Assembly: GCA_019925795.1 (NCBI GenBank)
Contig: CM034307.1
Span: 18,249,197-18,313,196, forward strand
Reading direction: 5' to 3'
Length of the DNA: 64,000 nt
Source of the DNA: Dendrobium chrysotoxum
Taxonomy: Eukaryota > Streptophyta > Magnoliopsida > Asparagales > Orchidaceae
Positions 11,057-22,606 of the stretch are shown one piece after another. The translations under genes and the position numbers were made by a program. Under the pieces are notes generated by a model. That model was not told the origin of the DNA. It ran no database searches and saw only the letters and a list, made by a program, of their open reading frames with translations. Positions within the stretch are counted from its first letter, which is position 1, and the number at the start of each line of letters is the position of its first letter.

Positions 11057-11561
11057 CACTATAGGAAAATAGCCCATTACCGTTAAAATTTCTGGTGGAT
11101 AATATACGCCGGAAATAGCGGCGTAAATACCGATGGACTATTCGACGGGAATTGTGCGGCGAAATTTTTGGCATATTAACCGTCACAAACTTACCGGCGG
11201 ATGTTACGCCGGAATACGCTGGAAAATTTTTGGTTTCTGACTCATCTGCCGCCGAAAATTACCGACGAAAGTACCAGCGTAATTTATGACGGCTTATTTA
11301 AAGTCGACGAAATATTACTGGCATAATATCCGTCGGTAATATTACCGAAGGATTATCTGCCGGTAAAGGCCCTATTACGTGCCATCCGTGCCTGGTTGCT
11401 CATTTCGTTGTGCCAATAATGTTGTTTGCACATGTTTTATAATATAATTGAGGATGTTATTGATCAGAAGTGGCCCATGAATGTATACATTATTGTATCT
11501 TTTGTTTGCAGGTTGTGGAAATATGATTTTAAAGGAAAGTAGGTTTTTTTTGTTTATGCTA
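11057..11561 (+). repeat. CACTA left-end segment, first copy
   Basis: About 505 bp including the terminal repeat, the CCGGCGGA-type subterminal repeats and a unique tail that ends near GTTTATGCTA. Repeated with few differences at 12344-12862. Confidence 0.75.
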
Positions 11562-12343
11562 TTAAGAGTCAAAATCTTATTTTTTAAAAAATCATTTTTA
11601 ATATTTCTAACAAAATCTTATTAGGTCTATCTCTATATTTCAAGTGGAGAAACCATTGGGATAGCATAGGTCTAGGGTTCAACAAAGAGTATAATTCTTG
11701 TATGATTATAGTAAACAAAGGAGAATGACAAGGATCTTGTCATCACTTGATGTGCTCTTTATGAAATTTTAAAAGTATAGTACTCTCACCCACTATTCCT
11801 TTTTTGCTAAACCATAGAATTTGGGGATTGCATTCATAAAATTTAAATTTTGGCAGATTATGAGTTTTTTTTATTTAACATGTGATTTAGATTGATTTAT
11901 ATATTTTTTAATTTTTTATTTTAGTTTAACTTGTATTTCTCTTGCAATAGTATGAGAGTTAATATTATTTTTTTTAAGAAATAGAACAAAAAAATAATGT
12001 TGAGACTTTATTAATGTGCTCTATATGAAATTTCAAAAGTAAATATTAAATTATACATCATGTGATATCTAATTTTTATACCTAGAAAGTTGTGTTTCAA
12101 TTTAATCATTTAATAAGCTTTACTTAATGGGTTCATGGGTTTTTATTGATTAATTATAAAGTAATAATTATAGATATAAATGAAAAATAATTATATTTTT
12201 TTAGGTCAGTTTTCTTATAAAAGCCACTAGGTAGTACTTAAATTACTATGAGAATAATTTGAGTATTTCACAATTATATTGCATTGTACTATAGTCATTT
12301 TATTTAAATATTTATATTTAAACATTTCTTATAATTATTTATA
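11562..12343. other. AT-rich filler between duplicated CACTA left ends
   Basis: About 780 bp lacking CCGGCGG motifs; no gene. It ends with ATA immediately before the internal CACTACAGG. It contains two related pieces (ATGTGCTCTTTATGAAATTT near 11750 and TGTGCTCTATATGAAATTTC near 12017), hinting at an internal duplication. Confidence 0.45.
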
Positions 12344-12862
12344 CACTACAGGAAAACAACCCATTACCGTCAAAATTTATGGTGGATAATATATGCCGAA
12401 AACAGCGGCGTAAATACCGGCAGAATATTCGACGGGAATTATGAAGCAGAATTTCCGTCGAATTAACCGTCACAAACTTGCCGGTGGATGTTACGCCGGA
12501 ATTACACCAAAAAATTTTGGTTTCCGATGCATCTGCCACCGAAAATTACCGGCGGAAGTACCGGTGTAATTTACGCTGGCTTATTTAAAGTCGACGAAAT
12601 ATTACCGGTGTAATATCCACCGGTAATATTACCGACAGATTATCTACCGGCAAAACCGCCAATAAAGGCCCTATTACGTGCCATTCGCGCCTGGTTGCTC
12701 ATTTCGTTGTGCCAATAATGTTGTTTGCACATGTTTTATAATAAAATTGAGGATGTTATTGATCAGAAGTGGCTCATGAATGTATACATTATTGTATCTT
12801 TTGTTTGCAGGTTGTGGAAATCTAATTTTAAAGGAAAATAGGTTTTTTTTTGTTTATGCTAC
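12344..12862 (+). repeat. CACTA left-end segment, second (internal) copy
   Basis: Begins CACTACAGGAAAACAACCCA and follows the first copy to GTTTATGCTA, then passes into the right-end region. The three bases before it are ATA, which do not match those after 13279, so it does not look like an independently inserted complete element ending at 13279. Confidence 0.7.
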
Positions 12863-12869
12863 AGGTTTC

Positions 12870-13279
12870 CGATGGATTTTTTGTCAGAAATGGTGTCGGT
12901 AATACGATAGGTCATACTTTTTGGCTAATTTTACGCCGGAAAGGTCTAGTGGATTTTTCGTCGGTAATGGTCGATGGTAAAAAGGAGCCATTTTTCTTGC
13001 GGCGTATTATCCACTGGTATTTCTAACAGACATATCCGTCGGAAAATACCGATGGATAATACGTTGAAATTCTGTGAAAGAAATGCCATCATGTTTTTAA
13101 AAAAAATTTGCTGGGATCATGCTGGAAAATCTGACTTCTGCCGGTAAGTTTTTTCCGACTCGTGAATTACTGTCGGAGGGGTTTTCGTCAGAAATTCGCA
13201 AGAAATCTTCAATTTTTGGCAGATTTTCATTGTTACCGATGGATTTTATTTGCCGGTAACAATGAATTTTCCTGTAGTG
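12870..13279 (+). repeat. CACTA right-end subterminal region
   Basis: Repeated GATGGATTTT, CGTCGGTAATGG and CCGTCGGAAAATACCGA-type words in both orientations, ending in the inverted terminal repeat. The open frame on the minus strand at 13097-13369 is only a by-product of this repeat DNA. Confidence 0.65.
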
Positions 13280-13381
13280 AACATGATAATTTTGAAATAA
13301 TATAAAATCATACCTATGAGCCATACCCCCTCTTCTAGGGTAAGAGCTTGGCCGCAAAATGAATGTCATGGAGTATGTTAG

Positions 13382-13529
13382 GTCCTACTGCACTCAATCT
13401 TTTCCTGTGAATCTGGGTGGATTGGAATAGAAGGGGTTTCAGACTCCCTACTACTTTCTCCTCTACTTGATCCACCTCTGCATATGGCCTTCTTTACTCG
13501 GCTTAAAAGACTGCCTCCTGTCATTTCCT
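13382..13529 (-). pseudogene. Ptta/En-Spm N-terminal exon fragment
   Basis: A minus-strand frame starting MTGGSLLSRVKKAICRGG, rich in Ser, Gly and charged residues, followed by SIPIHPDSQEK. It lies just downstream of the tnp2-type gene, where the second CACTA gene normally starts, and is cut off by the composite CACTA at 13282. Assignment rests mainly on position and on the basic low-complexity N-terminus usual in the family. Confidence 0.4.
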
Positions 13530-13839
13530 ACAGAAAAACATGAATAAGTAACAATATATGAAGAGCAATATATGTGAGCATTTATAAATTTCTTGATAAA
13601 TCAGCTTATGATATATGAGATAGCAATATATGAAGAACAATATATAATTAATTCAGTCTTTGTGATATTAACCATTCTGACATAATACTTTAAGCTAATA
13701 ATCTTGTAACTTCAAGCATGTGTATCAAATTGGCCAATTAATATATGCAAAACATCATAAAGTGGGTTGAGAAACATTACAATAAACTTGAATCATATAA
13801 TAAAGTGTGAAATATTACAAAATATGTCCCCATTTACAT

Positions 13840-16800
13840 TTATTTGCTACGAGAAATACTTGAATAATATACATCTCTAGGCCTCAAAAGAACAACAAAA
13901 TTCTAATGTATTTTTAGGATCTTGATGTAGAAGACTGGTTCAACTTATGAAGAGAAAACAAATGGATCATCTTCTAATTTATCACCATTGTGAATAAGAT
14001 GTGAAAAATTCACCAAAGTGTACCCAAACTAATCTTGCTTTACACCAGTGCCGGTTGTGTTTGCCCAATCGCATTTAAATAATATCACTTTGAAATTGTC
14101 TGAATAATTTATCTCAATAATATCATTAATTTTGCCATAGTAATTAAAACTTTCAATTTATGTACTATTAATAACACCATAGTTTTGAGTTTTCTTATTC
14201 TCATCTCTTATTTTTATGTGAAAGGTATATCCATTAATAAAAAAAATCTTTATATGTACGTGCAATTCTATTGGGCCTCTTGGCCAGGACCTTAATTTCC
14301 TCGGTTACATCTGGACCACCATCACCCATGACTTAAAAAGAATTATTAGAGTTTACGAAATTAAAACATTAAATGTTAAATGAAAACATCAAGTTTAGAG
14401 CTTACAATTATTTTTAACCATTCATGAAATCTTTTGTTAATAAGTTTCTCGATATCCTAAGTTATAAGATGTGTGTGCTGGTGCATTTTTATTTTTTAAC
14501 CATCTTTGAAACGTTCTCTAAATGGTATAAGACTATCATAATGATGTAGCACGTATCTGTGTACTTGGTTTAATGATTTCTTGTCTAGCACAACTGAAGA
14601 GACATTCCCCAACAAAATTCCACCATTGGAGAACATAAAAGATCTTCCTTTTTAAGGGATAATGCATTTGTTCTAATATTTTGTCTATACACCTCCAATA
14701 TTTGGAACAAAATAAAATACCTTCCTCAGCAATAAATCCCTTTGTAATGGATCCCTCAGGTTGTGCTTTAATGCCAACATAGTCCTTTAATATCAAGAAG
14801 AATCTACAAATAATATAATCTTTTAAAATATTTATCATACGTATGACTAAAGAGAGATAATAAGTTATATGTTGCCTTTCAAATGGGTACATCCAATGGT
14901 ATTGAACAAGACCACATAATTTAACTTCCTCTACTAAGTGTACAAGAAGATGAATCATGATCATGAAGAATGATGGAAGGAATATTTTTTCCATCTTGCA
15001 TAAAGTCATAACAATATTATTTTGTAACATCTCTAACTCGATGAGAATAATAACCTTGGCACAAATTAACTTTAGGAAATGTGATATCTCCACCACAATG
15101 CTCATAACTTCATTTGAAGGCGCACATGACCAAGTGCAATGGGTAGAATGTCTTCTATTAGAACATGAAAGCCATGACTTTTTAAACCCATAATTTTACA
15201 ATCAGCAACACTGACACATCTTGATATGTTTGATGCATAGCCTTAAGGGAATTTCAAATTCTTCAAAACTTCAAAAAAAAAAAAAAAACTTTGTCTTTCT
15301 TTAACATTATGAAAGGAGCTGGTGGCAATAAGTAGCTACCATCCTCTAGAGTTTATGGATGCAATTCACTTTTTATTCCAATGTCAACCAAATCTTGGCT
15401 TGCTTGTAAGTTATCTTTTGATTTTTCCAGATCAAGCAAAGTTCCAATAAAATTATCACAAATATTATTCTCAATATGCATAACATCCAAGTTATGTGGC
15501 AATATGTTATACTCCCAATAAGGTAAGTTAAAGAAAATTAATTTTTTCTTTCATCATTCAATCCCTTGTATAGCACGTCCTCTTTTTAGACCAGCTTTAC
15601 TTAAGGATGCAATAGAAAATTCTATATCACATAATTGTGATAGAACTTTAGTGCTAGTTCTCCTTCTAGGTTCTCTTCAAACTTCCTCTATATTATCAAA
15701 ATAATTTTTTTTGTGGCATAAAATATGATTATCAGGAAGACAATGATGATGACCGATGTAAGAGAATTTCTTGCCCTTGTATAACCATAAGGATTCTATA
15801 TTTTGTGCATAATAAGGACAAGCGAATCTCCCTATCGTGCTCCACCCATACAACATGCCGTATGCTAGAAAATCATTAATGGTCCACAGTAATGTAGCTC
15901 GCATATTGAAAGTTTGCCCACTTGCTGCATCATAACATTGAACTCCATGCCATAATTCACATAACTCTTGAATCAAAGGTTGAAAGTAAATATCAATAGG
16001 ATTCTTGAACTTTTCTCCCTGGGTATTATAGCTGATAGGATAAAAGAATCATGTTTCATCCCAACCGAAGGTGGCATATTATATGGAATTAGAAGTACAT
16101 GCCAAATATTATATGTACTACTCATAATCTTGAATAAATTAAACCCATCACTAGCCAAACCAAGGCAAACATTACGTGGATCCAAAGCAAAATCAGGGTA
16201 TTGAGAGTCAAAAGCTTTCCACACTTCTCCATCAGATGGATATCATAACAACCCATCTACATTTCTTTGTTTAGTATGCAAAATCATCTCTTGAATAGAT
16301 TCCTTTGTTTTAAAAAATCTTTGAAGTCTTAGAATTAATGGAAAATATCTGACAATTTTAGCTGACTTCATATGAGTTTTTTTTCCTCCAGAAGTATTCT
16401 TCATCGTAGCTAACCATCTTGATGCTCTACATATGTGACATATATTTTGATCAGATTTATCTTTCCAAAATAACATACGCTCATTAGAACATGCATCTAT
16501 CTTCGTATATCTAAGATTGAATGCTTTCATTATCTTCTTCACTTTATATATACTTTTAGGCAACAACACCCCTTTAGGAAAGGTATCGACTAGTAACTTA
16601 AGTAACATATCAAAGGATCTTCTTGTCCAAGAATATAAACACTTTAAACAAAATAAGTTCAATATAAAAGAAAGCTTTGAGAAGCTTTTACATCCAGGGT
16701 ATAACCCTACTCCTGGATCCTGCATTAAATTTGCAAATTTCTCATCATGATCATTTTATTCATTTGTATTGAACTCATTATGCTCCATCATTAGATTTTG

Positions 16801-17151
16801 AAATGGATCATTTGAACATAATATGTCTCTTAATAATCCATCTATATTATCTATTCTTATATCCTCAGAATGAGATTCGCCTTCCTTTAACTTTGGTATT
16901 GTACCAGATGCTTCATTCATTGCACATTAACCTATAGTACAATATTCTTCCCCATGTCGACTCCATACAACATATCCAGTAAAAAATTCTTTGGAAATTA
17001 AATGGTCTTTCACATCTTTCATAGAATAGAAGTACCTATTAATGCATGACTTACACAGACATAAAAATTTTCCTGATAAATTCTTACTTCACTTGCAAAC
17101 TCTATGAAATTGTTTACACCACTTGGCTTTTGTAATCCAACTTTTATCCAT
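13840..17151 (-). pseudogene. tnp2-type CACTA transposase relic (TNPD-like)
   Basis: Begins MDKSWITKAKW at 17151, the standard opening of the plant transposase-associated domain, followed by a Cys-rich stretch (LCLCKSC) and YVVWSRHGEE. The tnp2 transposase domain follows with LYPGCKSFSKLSFILNLFCL (about 16680), DPRNVCLGLASDGFN (about 16170) and TLLWTINDFLAYGMLYGW (about 15890). Then comes HNLDVMHIENNICDNFIGT (about 15490), close to the family's conserved HNLDVMHIEKNVCDN. The downstream DUF4218-like part contains QVHRYVLHHYDS (about 14560). A DUF4216-like part with KCDWANTTGTGVK lies near 14070. Several frameshifts and stops break it; for example an A-run near 15280 interrupts the frame. It would cut and join CACTA ends in the nucleus if intact. 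It is the 5' gene of the minus-strand CACTA; LINE 1 begins about 50 bp upstream of its ATG. Confidence 0.85.
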
Positions 17152-17281
17152 ATTAAGTGAAGAATGAGTTTTCAAGTCACTATTAAGATAGTTAATTGGC
17201 GGTTTCTAGAGTGAGAAGGTGTGATTTTTGAATTTTAGCTTCGCGATTCTTCGGTCATCTTTTGCGGCAGATTTTTTGGGC

Positions 17282-18749
17282 ATGGCGGCGGGAGGCCGCC
17301 GACAATCTCTTCCTTCGACGGAGACCTCTGGGCAAAGGGTTTCTGAATTGGATCCTAAAGCAGAGAATGTTCGTCGATGCAGAGCTAGGGGAGAGTTGGT
17401 CATATCAGAGAATTGTTCTTTTAAGCAAGGTAAGGTTTTTCTTATTGAAGGTAAAGGAAAGGAGATTGCTTCGGCTGATGTTTGTAAAGATTCTGAATCT
17501 ACTGGTTTGAATTGTTTCTCGGCTGATCCGGGGGCTTCCTCTTCAGGTATGAAGATCTTTGTGAATCAGTTTGGGAATTCAAATGCAATCTCTGTCCTTG
17601 ACAGCAAGATAAATGTGAATTCTCTTAGCCCTGTTAGCAAAGGTTTCATATTCCAGTTAAATCACCGGCTGCTTCATTAAGGTCTGGTGTTTCACCTGTG
17701 AATAATGTTGAACCAGTAGGTATGGCAACTTTGGATAAAAGCTTTTTAGATTTTGTGAATGTTAGGAATTGTGTGTTAGCTGAGGTGGGTAATTTTTTGG
17801 ATTCTCCTGTAAATTCTGTTCAAGTAGAGGTTAATCCGAAGAGCTTGAATCCTATTCTGGGAAGTAAAGTTGGGTCGTATGCGGACAAAGTTTTTTTTTG
17901 CTTGCCTAAGGAAAATAAAATTGGATTTAATGCTAATCCTTGGAACACTAAACCTTATATCAAGTTAAACTTCAAGGAATAGGATGTGACTTTTGTCGGA
18001 GGATGGAAAGGCTGTGAAATTATGTGAAGACTTGGAACTCCTGAATGCCAAAAGGTTGGGTAATTCCTTGGTGTTCAAAATTTTTGGGAAATAGATGCCA
18101 TCTCATTTGGTTGCTTGGGAGGTGAGGCGACAATGGAGTCAGTTTGGTAATTTTCATTTTACTACATTGGGAAAAGGCTGGTTTTTGTGTTCTTTCAAAT
18201 CCAATGAATTGATGGAAGCTGTTCTTTCGGGTGGACCCTGATTTGTGAATGGACACATCATTGGTATGGAAAAATGGAAGCCAGATTTTTTACCTCTTTC
18301 TATGAAGGGTTTGACTTCTCCAATTTGGATTAGGATGCCACACCTTCCTCTTCACTGTTGGGATGATAATAATATTGCAAGGATTACATCTAGGATTGGT
18401 ACACCTCTTATGTTGGATGGGAATTTGTTTCAATGGAGTAGGCGAGAGTTTGCTAGAATTTGTGTAAGGGTGAAGATTGATCAGTGTCTTCCTTTAGGAG
18501 TGTGGGTGGATAGTATTTCGGGAAGATTTTTTCAAAAAGTGGAGTATGAAAAAATCTCTTCGTTTTGTTTCCATTGTGGGCTTATTGAGCATGTGGTATC
18601 CGAATGTTGTAGGGTTGATGCTGTTCCTAAGGAGGAGGTGAAAACTAGTAAAATTGTTGAAGAGGAAGTTGTTCTGAGGGATGAGGATGGGGTGTTGGGT
18701 TCAGCCTCTTATGGTCCTTGGGTTTTTGTTAACCGTAAGAAAGAAGGAA

Positions 18750-18780
<31 letters not shown>

Positions 18781-19782
18781 CTTCGAAGAGAAGGTGTGAA
18801 GACCTCTAATCTTAGATTTGTGAAGAGGAAGGGTATCCATGACCACATTGTACAGCCGGCCCATAAGGTTGTGAATGTTATTCCTGTGAAGGAACATGCT
18901 GTCCACGATAAGATACTGCTTCATAAGTCAGATGGTGGTAAGGTTGTGGCTAATTCTAATATGGAGGAGGATGGTATGAAGGTGGCTCTCATTCAGCCTG
19001 CAGTGACTGCTGCAACTATGGTAGAAAATGTGGTTTCTTTGAGGTCTCTTAAACATCAGACTAAGGAGGAAATTTCTGTTGGTGTTTCTACAGAGGTTGA
19101 TAAGAGAAAATCTGTTATCTTGGGTTATGGATCAATCCAGATTGTTAAGAATGATGATGGGAGGGGATGCTTGCGAACTCAAGCAGGTCCTATTGGATTG
19201 CTTGCGAACTCAGGTAATCCTTCTCCTAAATCTGTTGATGAACCTGTTAAGGGTCTTAGTTCCTTGGAAAGTGTGGAAGAAGGAAAAGTTATTATGGAGA
19301 ATGGGGAAATTGTTGAAGGCATTACTTTGGTTTCTGTTGAGAAGTCCATTAGCAAGGATTTCAAAGAGGTGGAAGATCGTCAGGCTTCTGAAAGTGTGAA
19401 TGGTATGATTCCTTTTCCAGTTAGTTCTAAAATGCAACCTGATGTTAATAAGTTTGGTATTTTGACTATGCTAGAGGAAAAATTTGAAGGAGGTGGTGTT
19501 AATGGGTTGAAGGTTGATGTTTTTGGTGGCAGTGGAGGTTCGGTGGCTGCTGTGGGTGTCGAGTTGGGGGAGGTGCGTGGGGGTTTTGTTGTTGAATCTC
19601 CTTGTGATAAACCTGGATTTGCTGAGGTTAAGGGGAGTGGTAACATTGGAGAGGTTTCTAAATTGAAGCTTTCTAAAGAGTTGAGATCTTTAGGACCCAT
19701 TAAAGCTGCTCCTCATGGAAGGGAGGGGGAACCTGGTAATAAAAGAAGAGGTGGGGGTGCATCCCCTAGGGTGTTCAAATGA
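17282..19782 (+). pseudogene. LINE 1 ORF1 (gag-like nucleic-acid-binding protein)
   Basis: Starts MAAGGRRQSLPS at 17282. A DUF4283-type domain runs from about 17990 to 18560 (SLVFKIFGK, VRRQWSQFGNFHF, GHIIGMEKWKPDF, WIRMPHLPLHCWD), followed by a zinc knuckle CFHCGLIEHVVSEC (CX2CX4HX4C, near 18570). The tail is Ser/Val/Glu-rich. Frame breaks lie near 17640 and 17985, stops near 18092 and 18240, and the reading frame shifts at a 29-base G run (18750-18778). The family binds element RNA and chaperones target-primed reverse transcription. The stop TGA at 19780-19782 overlaps the ORF2 ATG at 19779. Confidence 0.8.
18750..18778 (+). repeat. 29-base G homopolymer
   Basis: Twenty-nine consecutive G residues inside LINE 1 ORF1, just after a Lys/Glu/Gly-coding stretch. 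The frame changes across it: the upstream frame ends at 18799 while the downstream frame runs to 19782. Length could be inflated by assembly or polymerase slippage. Confidence 0.8.
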
Positions 19783-22365
19783 ATTCCATAGCTTTTTGGA
19801 ATTGTAGAGGGGCTAGGAAGTTTGAAGCCTCTCTTTATATGAAGGAGTTTATCATTGACTATAGCATTTTATTTTTGGGGTTGGTGGAGACTAAAATTAG
19901 TGTTTTTACCAAACTGGATTTGGAGAAGATTTTGGGGCCTAATTGGGATTTTTTCCTTCAGCCGTCTGATGGCCTTTCTGGGGGTATCTTGGTTCTTTGG
20001 AGGTCTGATGTTGCTTCCTCCTCTGTGTTAAAGAATTCAGATCAGTGTGTGATTGGGGATCTAAAAGTTGCTAATAAAGGAGAGTGGAGGATCTCTACGG
20101 TCTATGGAAGTAAGGAGGTTGGTAAGAGGAGGGTGCTGTGGGATTGCATTCACTCTGTTTCTCACAGGAAAGTTGCTTCTATTGTTGGTGGAGACTTTAA
20201 TTGTATTTTATCTCAAGAAGATAAAAAGGGTGGTAGGAAGTTCGTGTTCTCTCAAGATCCTAAGGAAATGTTTGATTTTATGAATGATAAAGACCTCCAT
20301 GATGTAGGGATTGTTGGGCCTAGGTACACTTGGTGTAACAATAAGGTCGGAGGTGGTAGGATTCTTGAAAGATTGGATAGGTGCTTGCTCAACACTTTGG
20401 CAATTCTTTCCATTAAAAGGGCGGTGGTTAGGCACATTGCAAGGGTGGCTTCGGATCATTGTCCGATTGTTTTGCAGATTTTTAATGATACCTGCATGGC
20501 TAGGAGGGTTATCAAGTTTGAAGATGTGTGGACCCCTTATAAGGCTTCAGCTCAAATTGTTGCTAATGATTGGAAAAGGGGCTTTTATGGTGATGAAATG
20601 CAAGTTCTCAATAAGAAATGTAGGAAAGCTTTAAAGAACTTGTTTTATTGGAGTAAAGCCAAGTTCAAGTACTTCTCTATTGACAAGGATAGATTGAAGT
20701 TGGAAATCTTTCAGTTACAAGAGGAAGAGGCTAGAGAAGGTTGGTTGAATGATGATAAGTTATGTTTGCTTAGGGAAAAGGTTAAAGAGTTGAATGTTAC
20801 TCTCTCTCGGTTGAATACTTGGTGGAAACAACGAGTCAAAGCAAAGTGGATTGAAGAAGGTGATTCTAATACTAAATTTTTCCATGCTTTTGCTCATGCT
20901 AGGAGAAATGGTAATTAGGTTTCTCAATTAAAAAACCTAGATGGTAGCTTGACTGAGGAACCTAAAGAGGTGGAGGAAATTCTTTTCAGTTTTTTTTAAA
21001 ATAAGTGGAAGGAAGGAGGTGTTGGGAGGAAAATTGGCCTTCTCCTAGATTGGTTTTAGATGAGATGGATAGGAAGTGGTTGGATGCGGATTTTACTGAT
21101 TCTGAAATTGTGCATGTGGTAAGAATGTTAGGCAATAACAAGGCTCCTGGTTGTGACGGCTTGACCTATTCTTTTTTTAAGTGTTATTGGAATATTATTG
21201 GTGTGGATGTTTGTAGAGCGGTTAAGAGATTTTTTTCTTTTCGATAAAATGTGCAGAGATTGGAAGGACACATTTGTGGTGCTGATTCCTAAATCGAAAA
21301 ATCCGGTTACTCCTTTAGGATTCCGTCCTATCAGCCTTTGTAACTCAATTTATAAAATTGTTGCAAAAGTTTTATAGAATAGATTGACTTGGTTATTTCT
21401 AAAATTATCTCTGAAGAACAGGTTGCTTTTGTTGCTTGCACAGGAAGTCTTCAACAAGATCAGGGTTTCTAAAGCTAGTAGTGGATTGGTGGCCATTAAG
21501 TTTGACATGGAGCAAGCCTACGATAACATGTGTTGGTCTACTCTTGGGAAGATGTTGGCCGTTTCGGGCTTTCCGGAAAAATTTGCTAGTATGGTGTTGG
21601 AGTGTGTCTTGGAACCTCGGTTTGCTATTTTGATTAATGGGAATATCTCTAATTGAATTGTGGGGAAAAGTGGCTTTCGGCAAGGGTGTCCTCTTTCTCC
21701 TTTTTTATTCATTATTTGCTCACAAATGCTTTCTAATGCTTACTTCCATAAAAGGATGGACTTGGGTATCAAGATTTCTCCTATGGGGCAAAAGATATCT
21801 CATTTGCTTTATGCAGATGATGTGTTGGTCTTCTCAGATGCTAAGATGAAGAGTTTCAAGAAGCTGAAGGGCATTGTAGGGGACTATTGCAAATGGACTG
21901 GTCAGTCTATTAACTATCAGAAATTGGCTATGATGTGTGGCAAATCAGTCTTGAGGAGGAGGAAGAAAAAGATTGGGAGGCTTATGGGGATCAAGCTGGT
22001 TGAGGAGATGGAGTACTTATGAATTAAAATTGCCTTGAGAAGGTTAAATAAATCTGATTTCTAGGTTCTTTTGGATAGAGCCTTCAATAAGTTAAATACT
22101 TGGACCAATAGGTACATTTCCTTAGCTGGGAGATTGGTTTTGGTGAAAACTGCTTTTATCAACATTCCTTTATTCCTTATTTCTCATTCTTTAGTTCCTT
22201 TGAGAATATTAAAGGAATTTGATGAGTTGTGTAGGAAGGTTATATGGAATAAACATGATGGAAGCCATGGGTTACACTATGTGGCGTGGGATACCCTGTG
22301 TAAACCGAAAGCATTGGGAGGATGGGGAGTTTAATTGGCTGGAGCAAGATTGGAATTGTTGAGGG
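19779..22365 (+). pseudogene. LINE 1 ORF2 (endonuclease and reverse transcriptase)
   Basis: An apurinic-type endonuclease domain opens with MNSIAFWNCRGARK and contains LGLVETKIS, GGILVLWRSD, GGDFNCI (near 20190) and SDHCPIVL (near 20455), so the known catalytic motifs are intact. The reverse transcriptase shows NNKAPGCDGLTYSFFK (21137), FRPISLCNSIYKIVAKVL (21320), KFDMEQAYDNM (21500), GFRQGCPLSPFLF (21667) and LLYADDVLVFSDA (21805), with the YADD catalytic site intact. Stops occur at 20916, near 20998, 21245, 21376, 21654 and 22019, with short frame excursions between 20918 and 21380. The frame is cut at about 22365 by the LTR junction. Confidence 0.85.
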
Positions 22366-22606
22366 AAAAATTTTATTTTTCTTGAGTCTGAGAGAGTGTG
22401 TTTGTAAGTTGGATAACTATGCACACACACACTGGGGGAGTGAAAGCTTAATTTTTAAAAAACTTATCATACAGTACGAAATAAACTTCATACGGGACGA
22501 TCTGTGATATTTGTCCTCCACAACGAACCAGCCTGATCAAAATTTTTTCTAAGTACTATTCGTACAGTATGAAATGGAGTTTGTACATAAGGATTTGAGG
22601 TACAAA

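Larger units (their letters stand above)
11054..13282 (+). mobile_element. composite non-autonomous CACTA element with AAC target duplications
   Basis: The left end CACTATAGGAAAATAGCCCA starts at 11057, and the right end ATGAATTTTCCTGTAGTG finishes at 13279, the reverse complement of CACTACAGGAAAATTCAT. The trinucleotide AAC occurs at 11054-11056 and again at 13280-13282, the 3-bp target duplication expected for CACTA. Both ends carry subterminal CCGGCGG/CCGTCGGTAAT-type repeats. It encodes no protein. It sits inside the Ptta gene relic of the older CACTA. Inside it, a second left end begins at 12344. Confidence 0.75.
1739..17200 (-). mobile_element. relic CACTA (En/Spm) transposon with nested insertions
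   Basis: Plant CACTA elements end in CACTA-type inverted repeats, carry subterminal repeats and encode a tnp2-type transposase followed by a Ptta/TNPA-type DNA-binding protein. All of these are visible here in the expected order on the minus strand: tnp2 relic 17151-13840, Ptta pieces 13529-13382, about 11040-10300 and 3231-2900, then a degenerate terminus at 1739. The coding parts are separated by a composite CACTA (11057-13279), family A repeat copy 1 and low-complexity DNA. The other terminus is not visible. It would lie beyond 17200, where LINE 1 begins, and may have been lost with the deletion inferred at 22365. The outline is inferred from the order and strand of the parts; the fragments could instead belong to two related elements. 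Confidence 0.65.
17200..22365 (+). mobile_element. LINE 1, L1-type retrotransposon, 3' truncated
   Basis: Plant L1-type LINE with ORF1 (DUF4283 plus CCHC knuckle) and ORF2 (endonuclease plus reverse transcriptase). The 5' boundary is approximate (about 17195-17205), placed where it leaves CACTA sequence. ORF2 stops abruptly after the reverse transcriptase thumb region, at the junction with the copia LTR near 22365; zf-RVT, RNase H, 3' UTR and poly(A), all present in LINE 2, are missing. No target duplication can be tested because the 3' end is gone. Confidence 0.85.

Noticed and set aside
22378..22400. TGAGTCTGAGAG as the true start of the 5' LTR
   Set aside because: The polypurine tract places the 3' LTR start at TGATATG (31843), about 225 bp upstream of the matching TGAGCCTGAGAG, and the flanks TTTCT and ACTAG do not match as a target duplication.
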